From positions 1 through 64,000 of the forward strand of contig JAANYP010004794.1 of NCBI GenBank assembly GCA_020465985.1: a DNA stretch of 64,000 nucleotides, read 5' to 3'. Position numbers and translations under genes: made by a program. Shown piece by piece: positions 41,325 to 54,099 of the stretch (the stretch's first letter is position 1; each line of letters opens with the position of its first letter). Below the pieces are notes generated by a model. That model saw only the letters and a list, made by a program, of their open reading frames with translations, had not been told where the DNA came from and made no database searches. The stretch is from Centrapalus pauciflorus (lineage: Eukaryota; Streptophyta; Magnoliopsida; Asterales; Asteraceae).

Positions 41325-44110
41325 ATGGGTGACAGACCATTTCATATATCAAAATAGCATTACAACGAAGAGTAAAGGTCTAAAGTTGACATTTCTCATT
41401 AAGGTAAAGCTGTGGACAACAGAGACAAAAAGGAAAAGACAAAGTTTCTGCAACAAGTGGACAATGTCTGATTTGTCAGAGTGTAGAAAAACATCCTTGT
41501 CTTTTTGCAAGACATTCCCAATTTCTCTACAACCAATAAAGAAGCTTCGCTAAGATTCACTGTGTGTGTATAAAAGAATCTTCCAAGGAGTTAAAGATTA
41601 TCAAGAGAGACATCAACAAACAGAGAACGTGCATTGCGAAGCAAATTATGTTTTTCATGCATGCAAGTTCTGCTTTCAACTTACGGTAAAATAGTTGAGT
41701 GTGTCTAAGCTATTCATTCTCATAGTTGGTGTGTCTGTGTCTTGTATAAACAGTGAGTGAACGTTAATGATTAATTTCGTTGTATCTAGTCTGAGTGAGT
41801 CTTAGATTAGTTTATAGTCCGTTGTTTCAATTCTGTCATCTCAGTTTGGAGCATTCTGCAATCCAAACTTGTTTGTAAATTAACAAGTGAACAGAACTTG
41901 TTCTTTGTGAACAGGCTTTACAGTTAATGGAATTTGTTTCCATGTCCTCATGCAAAGTCTTGAACGTGAATATCAATCTACAACTCAAGACAAAATTGGA
42001 AAATCAGAAACCGCCAGTTCTACCAAAGCAATTCTTAAGCATGAAGACAAAGAGGATATCTGTAATGGGTGACAGACCATTTCAAATATAAACATAGCAT
42101 TACAACAAAGAGTAAAGGTCTAAAGTTGATATTTCTCTTTAAGGTAAAGCTGTGGACAACAGAGACAAAAAGGAAAAGACAAAGTTTCTGCTACAAGTGG
42201 ACAAAGACTGATTTGTCAGAGTGTAGAAAAACATCCTTGTCTTTTTGCAAGACATTCTCAATTTCACTAAAACCAATAAAGAAGCTTTGCTAAGATTCAC
42301 TGTGTGTGTATAAAAGAAGCTTCCAAGGAATTAAAGATTATCAAGAGAGACATCAACAAACAGAGAACGTGCATTGCGAAGCAAATTATGTTTTTCATGC
42401 ATGCAAGTTCTGCTTTCAACTTACTAGTAAAATAGTTGAGGGTGTCTAAGCTATTCATTCCCAAAGTTGGTCTGTCTGTGTCTTGTATAAACAGTGAGTG
42501 AACCTTAATGAGTAAATTCGTTGTATCTAGTCTGAGTGAGTCTTAGATTAGAATATATTCTGTTGTTTCATTTCTGTCATCTCAGTTTGGAGCATTCCAC
42601 AATCCAAACTTGTTTATAAATTAACAAGTGAACAGAACTTGTTCTTTGTGAACAGGCTTTACAGTTAATGGAATGTGTTTCCATGTCCTCATGCGAAGTC
42701 TTGAACGTAAATATCAGTCTACAACTCAAGACAAAAGTGGAAAATCAGAAACCGCCAGTTCTACCAAAGCAATTCTTAAGCATGAAGACAAAGAGGATAT
42801 CTGAAATGGGTGATAGACTATTTCATATATCAAAATAGCATTACAACGAAGAGTAAAGGTCTAAAGTTGACATTTCCATTTAAGGTAAAGTTGTGGACAA
42901 CAGAGACAAAAAGGAAAAGACAAATTTTCTGCAACAAGTGGACAAAGTCTGATTTGTCAGAGTGTAGAAAAACATCCTCGTCTTTTTGCAAGACATTCCC
43001 AATTTCTCTACAACCAATAAAGAAGCTTTGCTAAGGTTCACTGTGTGTGTATAAAAGAAGATTCCAAGGAATTAAATATTATCAAGAGAGACATCAATAA
43101 ACAGAGAACGTGCATTGCGAAGCAAATTATGTTTTTCATGCATGCAAGTTCTGCGTTCAACTTACAGTAAAATAGTTGAGTGTGTCTAAGCTATTCATTC
43201 TCAAAGCTGGTCTGTCTGTGTCTTGTATAAACAGTGAGTGAACCTTAATGAGTAAATTTATTGTATCTAGTCTGAGTGAGTCTTAGATTTGTTTATAGTC
43301 CGTTGTTTCATTTCTGTCATCTCAAATTGGAGCATTCCGCAATCCAAACTTGTTTGTAAATTAACAAGTGAACAGAACTTGTTCTTTGTGAACAGGCTTT
43401 ACAGTTAATGGAATTTGTTTCCATGTCCTCATGCAAAGTCTTGAACGTAAATATCAGTCTACAACTCAAGACAAAAGTGGAAAATCAGAAACCGCCAGTT
43501 CTACAAAAGCAATTCTGAATCATGAAGACAAAGAGGATGTCTGAAATGGGTGACAGACCATTTCATATATCAAAATAGCATTACAACGAAGAGTAAAGGT
43601 CTAAAGTTGACATTTCTCTTTAAGGTAAAGCTGTGGACAACAGAGACAAAAAGCAAAAGACAAAGTTTCTGCAACAAGTGGACAAAGTCTGATTTGTCAG
43701 AGTGTAGAAAAACATCCTTGTCTTTTTTCAAGAAATTCCCAATTTCTCTACAACCAATAAAGAAGCTTCGCTAAGATTCACTGTGTGTGTATAAAAGAAG
43801 CTTCCAAGGAATTAAAGATTATCAAGAGAGACATCAACAAACAGAGAACGTGCATTGTGAAGCAAATTATGTTTTTCATGCAAGCAAGTTCTGCTTTCAA
43901 CTTACAGTAAAATAGTTGAGTGTGTCTAATCCATTCATTCTCAAAGCTGGTCTGTCTGCGTCTTGTATAAACAGTGATTGAGCCTTAATGAGTAAATTCA
44001 TTGTATCTAGTCTGAGTGAGTCTTAGATTAGTTTATAGTCCGTTGTTTCATTTATGTCATCTCAGTTTGGAGCATTCCGCAATCCAAACTTGTTTGTAAA
44101 TTAACAAGTG
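41325..44110 (+). repeat. Tandem array, 740-bp unit, 3.8 copies
   Basis: Unit starts (ATGGGTGA) are at 41325, 42065, 42806 and 43546, giving periods of 740, 741 and 740 bp. The last unit stops at 44110 after ~565 bp, at AACAAGTG. Units are roughly 95% identical by eye. Each contains the TATA-like string GTATAAAAGAA (first copy 41568-41578), CATGCATGCAAG and a conserved GTGAACAGGCTTTACAG. A 74-codon ORF recurs in every unit but has no recognisable motif and shows no obvious protein-level constraint. It may be a multiplied promoter or LTR segment of the copia remnant that follows; this is inference. Confidence 0.92.
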
Positions 44111-44219
44111 TTAATATGTACATACAAAAATTGAGAAAAGGTGTGTGAAAAACAATTAGCTGTATTTTTTTTTGACAAAATCAGTTGATTTGGACTTGAA
44201 AACCTAAAAAACGGTTGAA

Positions 44220-44770
44220 TTTGGAAGTATATTTAAAATACTTTGATATTCGAAATTTGTGTTTCAAAGTTCAATATTAATCATTAGTGATTCGAAATCG
44301 TGTCCTTGATATTCGAAATTTAGATAACTTCATTTGAATTTCAAATCAAGTTTATCGAATTTCATATAGTAATCTTCGAAATTCACACCGTGTTCTTTGA
44401 ATTTTAGTTAACAGTCTTCGAGTTTTTGCCAAGTCACTTCGAGATTCATCTTGAGTTGTTCGAAGTTAGTTTCTAGGGAATCAAAATTCATTCTAAGCTA
44501 TTCGAAATTCTGTCTTCGAATTATATACAAAGGCGTCCGAAATTCACTGAAAGTCATTCGAGATTCATACATTGGATTTCAAGATTCAGTCTGTTCTCTT
44601 TGAAATTCATTCCACACTCTTCGAGATTCATCTAGTGACATTCAAGATTCATCTAGTAGCATTCGAGATTCAATATAAAGGATTCGAGATTCTTCTACAT
44701 TTGAGATTTGCTTCCTGTTGATTGAGATTCATTTTGTTTCACTCGAAATTCACTCAATTTTTCATACAAG
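44220..44770 (+). repeat. TTCGAAATTCA array (leader of copia fragment, element 6)
   Basis: More than twenty TTCGA(A/G)ATTC-type motifs at loose spacing, e.g. ATATTCGAAATT, TCTTCGAAATTC, CATTCGAGATTC. The position just ahead of Gag-like sequence matches the leader arrays of elements 1-3. Confidence 0.8.
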
Positions 44771-45159
44771 ATCTAGGAAAATCAAAATCAAGAATTCTTA
44801 CAAGAATATCAAATTCACTCAATTGGTAGCACTTTTAGTGACCCTTTTTATCACATTTTTATAATTTTTTGTGATTTTTCTTCCATTCTTGAATTAGTTT
44901 GATCTAAGTTGACTTACATTCAATAAGTTGGACCTATTATTACAAAGTTTCACTTAGTTAACCAAGTTTGACTTTTGTTGACAGTGACCAAGTTTGGCTT
45001 TGACTTTTTAGGTTAGACTTCATTTTTTAAGGTCAATTCTAATTTTTTGAGCTTTGTTTTCTTCATTTCAAAGTCTATTCATTCAAGATTTATCTTTCTC
45101 ATTTATTGATATTTTTCGAGCTTATTATTTGATTACCATTCAATTTTGACAAATCTAAT

Positions 45160-45596
45160 TAGACGGAATCTAATTCTGATTTTTGTGATACAAATATTGA
45201 AAACACAGAACTGAATTCACTTAAATTCCAAAAAGCTTTTAAACAAAAATTTGGAAGACAGTTAGCATTAAAGAAGCACAAATTTGAAGACCAGAACACG
45301 ATGAATATTTCTCAGTGCTTTATGGCTACAACTGAAGAGCCAGTTGATGAAACTGTATAGTTGAAGGAGTTTGAAGTAAAATCGAAGAATGTGACGAAGC
45401 TGGTTGAACAAGCAAATGTTAAACTACAAGATGAGAAAATGAAGATAGTTTCTCTGGAACTTAAACTGAAAAATGAACATGATCAGGTCTTGAATCTCAC
45501 AGTTGAGAACTCTATGCTGATTGAGAAGCTTAAACTATTTGAAAATCAAATGACTGAGCATGATTCCATTTCAAAGTTAACATCTGAGAAGTATGA
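45160..45596 (+). pseudogene. gag: Gag coiled-coil fragment of element 6, first half
   Basis: The frame from ~45178 reads an acidic/basic Gag tail (LKFQKAFKQKFGRQLALKKH), a stop at 45358-45360, then a coiled coil (KLVEQANVKLQDEKMKIVSL, LKNEHDQVLNLTVEN) resembling the coiled coil of element 3 Gag (SLENKLLNEHNLVLDFSKD). The solo LTR at 45597-48001 splits it. The capsid domain and zinc knuckle are not seen upstream. Confidence 0.65.
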
Positions 45597-48001
45597 TGTC
45601 TCACCCTGTTACCCCGGTTGGCAACAAAACCTGACATCGCGTAAGCATAACCATAATCATAACGAACGACCACTATATAGACGTTTTCAAAAATACATTG
45701 ATTTAACTTCAAAAATAAATATTTTTTTACATAACCAAAATACAGCATAAGTAGTTCTTAAAATACCAAGATTTAAATACCCAATTTAGTTTATCAGGAA
45801 AGAGGCAAATAAATCTCCGAGTTTGAAAACGATGCGACTCCAAAATGAACGGAAGCCTTGGAATGCTTCCGATAAATGCGCATGCCTTAATCACCTGAAA
45901 ATACATGATAAAATACGTCAACAAATTGTTGCTGAGCTCATAGGTTTACGTGAAAAGACCAGTTGTATGGACATTATCAGATGAGTTGAATTTATAAAAC
46001 ATAAATTCCGTGCATGTATTACATAAACCATCATGCAACCGAAGCTTAATTAAATGAGTTTGCCCTGTGCAGTATTCCCATACGTAATACCGTGTGTTGA
46101 ATATATATGCACCCGCTGTTAGCCGAGCCGAACTAACCCGAATGGGGGACATGACTCCCGATAGATCTATCCACAATATATTCGCGCTTGCAATTAAATG
46201 CAATTAATGGTTCATGATTTGAGGGCTGATGGATCCACACATGTAATACATATAAGAAATAAACAGTTTTGATGTCCATATGAAAATAGTGCATGTATAT
46301 TCACCCCAATAGATAGTGAAAATAGGTCTATGAGGACTCACTGTGAGTGTGATGGCAAATACAAGCGTAAAATGCAAATTTTCGTAGATTGATGGGTGAT
46401 GAAACCGGATGTGTTTAATCGAGTCCTAAATGATAATAGGGACTTAATAACTCTCATATATGATAATATGTATATTTATAGATTTTTATGTCTTAAATCA
46501 CCCAACATTACAAGTTTATAAATAAAACTTACTTAAAACATCAAGTTTATATATATATAATTTTCCAGCTTTTTCGAAGGTTTTTCGGCCTACTTTGAGG
46601 CTGTTTTTGACCAAGCTCCAAAACGTTTTAGGCTTTGGTTTTCTTGGACATTAAACTACTATATACAAAGAATTTTTAAAGTGAAGAACGGCCATTTTTG
46701 AGATGTTTAGGTTGGGGAAAAAGCTTGTTGAAAACCCTATGTTGGCCATTTTTGAGCTCTCAAACTTTCGGTTTCCCAAATAATTTCTGGGGGTCTTAAA
46801 CTCCAAAATAAATTATGAAAACTTCCCAATTTATAGTTAAGACATAGATCTAACTTTTGAGACAAGAATCAACTCATTTCGTTAAGTTATGAATTAGTTA
46901 TGATTTTTCAAAGTCGATGTAAATTTTCTGCCGAAAATCCGTAGTTTATACACTTGAAATAACTAATGATTCTTGTTGTTTATTCAAAGACTACTTGTAT
47001 AAAAGTTATAAAACACATTTATATAACTTGTTTTTATAATATTTATACTTACATAATGTGTTTATATATTTATAAACACATTTGAAGAAAACAAACTTAA
47101 AACAAAACTAGTGATTTATAAACTTGAGTTTTTATGAAACGTGTTGTTGTTGGTGATTATATATATTATGCAAGACTTATATCAACATAAATATAAGATG
47201 TAATAAGTTAGTATTTACTTACCTTGATGTATTAGAAGTATGAAAATGTGTAGAAGAGTTGTTCTTGAACTAGTTGCACCAAAGAAACTCTTGAAAAGCT
47301 TGAATTCTTGAAGAATAAAGGAAGAAAACAACTTTGGTTGTGTGTGTGTGGCTATGGACGATTTTGAGAGAATAAAATGAGAGGTTTTGCTCTTGCAAAT
47401 GTGTGAGGATGAATGAGAAATGATCTCTCTATTTATAGAGAAAAAATGGTCATCAAAGTGGAGGTTGAGTGGAGTGTTGGATGAGATGAAAGAAGATGAT
47501 GAAAAGGATTTGATTTTGATGGGTTATAGAAATGTGTATTATAAAAATAAAGTCAAAACCTACTTGTACCTCCCTATGGGCAGATTTTTAGAAGATATTT
47601 TGATGTATTTTAATTTTTTTTTGTATAAATGTATTTAGAATGTATTCTTGTATTTCCATTTTTATGTAAATTCATAAATACTTTTGAATGCATTTGTTTA
47701 ATGATTTGTTTTAGTCTTGCATCATTAAGGTTAAGTAAGTGTACTAATGCATGATTAGTGTTACTAATCTTAATTAAATTATGTACTTAGTTGAATTAAT
47801 CCTTCATTACATAATTCGATCGGATTAATTGATTTCCCTAATTCATCGCACCGATGAATTTGATTCTAATTGAGTTGATTTTCGTCATGAACCTTGTTAA
47901 TCACTTTGATTAATTTCTAATGACCACTGATTAGGTTATAATTGGCTATTAAATACTGATTAGGTCGTAGTTCCTAACCTGGTTTAATGTCGGATGTTAC
48001 A
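45597..48001 (-). mobile_element. Solo LTR of the element 5 family, TSD TATGA
   Basis: Begins TGTCTCACCCTG and ends GGATGTTACA in window orientation, the same orientation as the element 5 LTRs. It is flanked on both sides by TATGA (45592-45596 and 48002-48006), the expected 5-bp target duplication, and has no internal region. It arose by LTR-LTR recombination after insertion into the Gag remnant. A 72-codon ORF at 47420 is not supported. Confidence 0.93.
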
Positions 48002-48006
48002 TATGA

Positions 48007-48468
48007 GCTGATTGTAAAATTTACAGAATGACCAGATTTGTAAGAGCAATTATGATATTCTTGTTGAATTAAATACATATAAGGCGTTTGCTTTAAATGA
48101 TGTCCCAAGATTGATAGAAGAAATTTAAATGTTGAAGAAAAACAAAAGGTTATGAATAAATTGAGAATATCTGCATTATCAAGCATGCTTCAAGATTTTT
48201 AAGGAGAGAATTTTCAAAATGCAACTCAACTAAAATATATTTTGCCTGAATGATCTGATTTGTACAAGAAAGTTAAAGATCTTGAAGAAACACTTTGAAA
48301 AACAAATCATTATGATAAAAATTATGTTTCAAACAACTCTGAAAAAATTTTTGCTCTTCAAAAGGAGTCTTCATTAACTAAAGAATTATTTGAGAAGGAA
48401 AGAAATGAGTTCTTACTAGAATAACAAGATTTCAAAGCGAAATCTAATTTGTTTGAAGATGAGACAGG
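48007..48468 (+). pseudogene. gag: Gag coiled-coil fragment of element 6, second half
   Basis: Continues the interrupted coiled coil after the solo LTR (ELIVKFTE...). Many stops follow, but Lys/Glu/Leu-rich heptad sequence remains, e.g. YKKVKDLEETL and LQKESSLTKELFEKERNEF in partly shifted frames. It ends abruptly at the LTR start at 48469. Confidence 0.55.
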
Positions 48469-51400
48469 TGTTCCACCCAACCACCACACATAACATCATC
48501 AAACTGTACCAATATGTCGTTGAGTAGGGTCTGTAGCTTCACTTGATCTTGATAGACCTAAGAACTAGGTCTAACAGGTGCTTTCCCTTTATATTTTCCT
48601 GTAAAGAGATTCAACAACAACTGTAAGCAATGGCTTAGTGAGATTATAGATTTACCAGATTACATGCAATCAACACAAGGAGGAATGTGGGTAACAAGCG
48701 TGATATAACTTGACAACCGCCAAAAGCCACGCAAGGATGAGACATAGTAATATAAGATCAGGATGATGACCAGGCCACACTCACGCTTTTAGTGGAAGCT
48801 ATCCACTCAATACTGGGCTACCTACCAGCAAACTACGTGGTAGGAGCATCGGAGTACTCAACTACCAAGTTCAATAGAACTGGTGATAGAAGCAAGGTCT
48901 AGAACAATAGACCAACAATGCTAAATATGCTGAGCTGAAATCATATAAGGCAGTGATGCAAACAACGATGATAAGCATAAATAGCAAGTCATAATAGCAA
49001 TATCAGTTTGTAATAATAACTGAAATGAACTTTAAATATAATGTGTGCAGGATTATATAACAAATAGCTATCATGATCCCCAGGGCATCAACGAACCATG
49101 GTGAGCACAAGTCACAATCTAGCTGAGCATATATGAAAGCCAAATAAACTATGAACAACACTATGTCTCAACCGGAATCAGGCATGTAAAGCTGAAATAT
49201 CTATAACTCGCTATTTTACTAGAAACAGACTGAGTTGTTGACTTTATCAAGCGGATTACTCCACCACCTGAGTTGTCTCAGGATTTCACTTTGGACTTCG
49301 ACTTTCTGGACTAGGCTTGGCTTTACAAACTTTGGCCCACTTTCAATACTTTAACTTTTACACTTTGTTTCGATTTATCTGAACCTGTCCAGTGTTTACA
49401 AGAATATTAGCTATAAGGATTTTCATAGCTTATCATGTCATATTAAGCTTTTGTTGAATCATCATGGAACTTTGAACTTTCATTGACATGATTTTGATAA
49501 CTTTATAATCATTTATGTCCTTTTTCATAGACATGTATGACTTTATTAAGTCAATTTAAGCTTTTATTTACACGTTCGAATTCTCATGAAGACATAATCA
49601 TGAACTTATTTAATGATCATGAACTTATTTAATGATTGAATGTTCCTATAATTACATGTATTTTCGCTTCAATATGTCTGCATGATCATGATATTATACA
49701 TTATGAAATGTAAATTACAGCATTCTTTAGAATGAATTTTATTCTCACAATGTACATATACATGTGCTTAATCATGATATTTATATTTTAATGTCTTCTA
49801 GAGACTAAATGTTATGAACTATGTGCCTTAGGTTAATTAACATAAACATATGCCTTGATGTGTAATCACACATAAATTCATTTACTTTAATTTGGTGCTC
49901 TTTTTGTGAATATATGACTGCATATATGCGGCTGTGAATTGTTCACATCATAATTACTTAATTAAATCCCATGTATACATGTATAAAGGTGCTGTCTTTT
50001 GATTAAATAAACACACATATGGTCATACACTTTCTATTTGATGTCATTTATTTTGTTTATAAGCCTTGATTTCTATTAAATGATCACACACACATATGTT
50101 CTTTCATCTATATTTAATGTTATTTGTGAATATATGCAAGTATAAGTGTTGCACATTGAAGAATGCTTGTCTATTTATTGGTTGTTTCAGCATATGAAAA
50201 CCTAAGAAAAGAAGCTGCCATATGACACAAAGATACATCCAAGATTTGTGTGTATATATGCACTGTTGTTAATGTTTCTGTTGTTACTACTGAGCACACA
50301 CCACATCCGAGATTAATGTTAAAAGAAAAGGAATTGGACTGTTGCTAGACTGTTTCTGTTACACATATTGCACACACATACTTAATTTATGCAAAGAAAA
50401 ATGACTTGGTTGCTGTGAACTATTGTACCCATTGTTCACGCACATTTAACTTATATACATAAAAGGAAAGTGTTGTTGTTGTCGTTTCTGTCACATCCAC
50501 ATCACACATACACATCCGAGTTCATGATTCTGTTTATAAAAAGCTGCACACATGTAACAACCGACACAAAATCAGGTTTGTATTTATAACTTAATCAATA
50601 GTCATTAGTAATTAATCAAAGTGATTAACAAATTTCATAAGGAAATCATTACAATCGAAAACAATTTCATCGGTGAGATTCGATGAAACGACAAATTAAT
50701 TAATCTGATCGATTTGCGGCATGATAGATTAATTAAACTAAGTACATAATTAAATTAAGATTAGTAACACTAATCATGCATTAACAAACTTACATGACTT
50801 TAATTATGCAAGACTAAAACAATTCATTAAACTAGTGTATTTCATAAGTATTTATAAAATTAAATAAAAAGGAAAATACAAGAATACATGTTAAAATATT
50901 TTTATACAAAAAAAAAATAAAAATAGATAATAAATACCTCCTATGGCCAGCCGTAGGAGGGTACACACATAGGGGCTGACTTCAATTTTATAATAACAAA
51001 CTCCATACACCATCTACATCATATCTCATTCACCATCTCCTTTCATTTCATCCCAATCCTCACTCAGCCTCCATTTTCACCATCATAACTTTTTCCATCT
51101 ATAAATAATCCCAACTCTTTCATTTATATTCACACCTTCAAAACATGAATCCTCTCCTTCTCTTTCTCTCAAATCCGGCCAAGAGGCTCCAAAAAGACCA
51201 AAAGTTTCCAACATTTGTTCTTCAAGTTTTTCAAAAAAGTTTTTAGTGCAACTAATTCAAGAACTCAACTTCTACTCATTTTCATACTTCTAATGCATCA
51301 ACGTAAGTAAATACTACCTTATTACTTCTTATATTGATGTTCATATAAGTCTTGCATAATATATATAATCACCAACAACAACAAGTTTCATTAAAAGCCA

Positions 51401-54032
51401 AGTTTATAAACAACTAGTTTTGTTTTTAAGTTTGTTTCTTCAAATGTGTGTATAAATATATAAACACATAAGGTAGGTTTAAATATTATGAAAATAAGTT
51501 ATATAAATGTGTTTCATAACCTTTTATACATGTGGTTTTTGAATAAACAACAAGAATCACAAGTTGTTACAAGGTTGTGAAAATCGGATTTTCGGCAGAA
51601 ATATTACATCAAATTTGAAAAATCATAACTAATTCAAAACTTAATGAAATGAGTTGATTATTGTTTCAGAATTTAGATCTATGTTTTAACCAAATATCTG
51701 GAGGTTTTCATAATTTAATTCGGAGTTTTGAACCCCCAAATACTGTATGGGAACCGAAAGGTCTAACAGTTCAAATATGGCCAACATAGAGTTTTTAACG
51801 AGCCTCTTACTTAACCTAAGCACCTCGAAAAATGACGGTTATTACCTTGAAAAATTTCTTGTATATATAGTAGTTTTATAATTATAAAACCAAAGCCCAA
51901 ATCGTTTTGGAGCTTGGTCAAAAACAGCCACAAAGTAGGCCGAAAAACCTCGATAAAACCTGGAAAATCTATATATATAAACTTGAACTTTTTAAGTGGG
52001 TTTTATTTATGGACTTGTTAAGTTGGGTGATTTAAAAACATAAAACCCCTACATGCATGTTATCATTTATGGGAATTATTAAATCCCTCATATCATCTAG
52101 GACTCGGTTAAATACATCAAGTTTCATCACAAGTTATCAACGCAAACTCCATTTTTACGTTCATTTTGTCATCACTCTTGCCGTGAGTTTTCATAGCCCC
52201 TATTTTTATTTGTTTGTATACTTTGGGGTGAGAATACATGATCAACATTTTATTTTATATGGACACAAGTACTTGAATCATTTTTGGTATTACATAAGAT
52301 TGTTACTTCACCACCACCCTCAATCATGAACCGTTAATTACTACGCAAACGTGAATATTGTTGATAGATCTATTTGGGTTGACGCCCCCATCCGGGTTGG
52401 TCGCACCAATTGTAAACGGATGCATAATTATTTGAAAATTCTTTGTATTATGGTGTTGGATACCACATAGGGCACTCAAAAGTTAAGTTTTGGGGTCATG
52501 AGGCTTATGGTAATACTTAAACTATATGATTCGCTTTTGTTTTACAACTCACTGAAATCTTGTGTTTTCCATACAATGTCTTACTTATCGAGTAAACCTG
52601 TGAGCTCACCAACTTTATGTTGACGTATTTAGCATGTTTTTCTCAGGACCCTAAGAGCTACTTTCCGCACTCACGGCTAATTTGCAAGCTTTTGGAGTCA
52701 CGGAGCATTTTCTAAACAAACTTGAAGATTTATTTGCATAACTAGTTTATACTTATGTTTGGTCATGTACTTTAATCTCCATTATTCGTGAACTCATTTA
52801 TGTCATGATTGTAAAACACTATATATCATTGATGTATTTCGAAAACGTCCCATTTAGAGGTCGTTCATTATGATTGTGACTTTGTTTCCGCGACGTCACG
52901 CCTCGTTGCCAAAAGCGGGGTATTGGGGTGTGACAACACATCACACAAAGTTAACTTATATGCATCTAAGGAAAAGAAAGGCTGCTGTAAGTTCTGTTTT
53001 AATACCTACATACATCCGAGATTCACAATTTTTGTGAATCTCAATTCTTCTTTCAATAGCGCACACAAACTTTTGTTTATACATATGAATTAAGGATGAA
53101 AGGGCTTCAGTCTTGAGGATTTAAACATCCGTGATTCACAAAAATTGTGAATCTCCTATTCCCTTGCAGGACACACATACACACAACCATACTACTGCAC
53201 GCCTTTTTCCTTTCTGTTTTCCTTTGTTTCAGCAGCCAAAAACAACTTTAAAAAGGGTGTTAGCTGCTCTTTATTTCATGCCTAAACACATATAATTGTA
53301 TCTAATTCCTGGCCGAAGGCCATATGGCCTGTTTGGCTTTCTTTCTTTCGATTAAATCACAAGCAAAACAGCACAGGACCGCAGCCATATTAGTTTCAGA
53401 TATTTAATTTCAAAACATGAATTAAGGTTTCAAATTTCTATATTATTAATTCATAACATCACTAAAACATGCATGGACTTTATTTTATGATTATAACACT
53501 AAACTTTGTAAATTTTGATGATGTAAAGCTGAAATCGTGTTCTTAAAAAAAACATAGGACCGTGGACTTCAATTGAGACCCAAAGAATAAATTAAGATGA
53601 TAGTTTACCTTAAATACTTGTAGAATCCTTGATGCTTGATACTTTCTTGTTAATTGCTTGGCTTAAATCTTTGATTTTTGTTGCAAGAATTTGATGGTTC
53701 TTGTTGAAGATGAACCGTAGCTTCTTTTTGAGAGAGAGAGAGAGAGATTGAATGATTTTTGGGTTTGGGTGGAAATGAGCCAGTTAACACAAATTTGAGT
53801 ATTTATTTATATTTTTTTTTTTTTCGAGTTTCAATCTTTATATTTTAGCACCAAAGTTTCATTTATCACCTTCTTTTAAATTTTGAACATTATACTATAT
53901 AATTAATACATAACATGTATTTAATTTAGTTGTATAGTTTCTCATTAACTTAAATATAATTACAAGACAAATAATGTAATTAAAAATTACATTATTAAGT
54001 CTAATACAGAAAATAAAAGTTGGGTTGTAACA
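48469..54032 (-). repeat. 3' LTR of element 7 (gypsy), split by a solo LTR
   Basis: Bounded by TGTTCCACCC at 48469 and GGGTTGTAACA at 54032. Removing the nested solo LTR and one TSD copy leaves about 3.2 kb. It lies downstream (minus sense) of the element 7 integrase. It has no coding sequence. It contains two short perfect hairpins around 53030 and 53143 and a (GA)n tract near 53731. Boundaries are inferred from TG..CA ends and from the Gag remnant on the left; a clean PPT was not seen. Confidence 0.55.
50553..52935 (+). mobile_element. Solo LTR of the element 5 family, plus orientation, TSD ACACA
   Basis: Begins TGTAACAACCGAC and ends GGGGTGTGACA. ACACA flanks both ends (50548-50552 and 52936-52940). 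The sequence is clearly homologous to the reverse complement of the element 5 LTRs, including the stretch AAAGTGATTAACAA, but much diverged. It is inserted inside the LTR of element 7. The 90-codon ORF at 52057 is not supported. Confidence 0.93.
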
Positions 54033-54099
54033 GATTGGGCTCCACCACGCACAAACTTCATCCTCAAAGTTAGCTATGTTCGAACAGACTCGGATATAT

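Noticed and set aside
41329..43774. Four 74-codon ORFs at a regular spacing
   Set aside because: They are a by-product of the 740-bp tandem unit; they use GTG starts, have no recognisable motif and no sign of protein-level constraint.
53018..53153. The two hairpins as a CRISPR-like repeat pair
   Set aside because: Only two units, in plant LTR sequence, with no array or cas genes.
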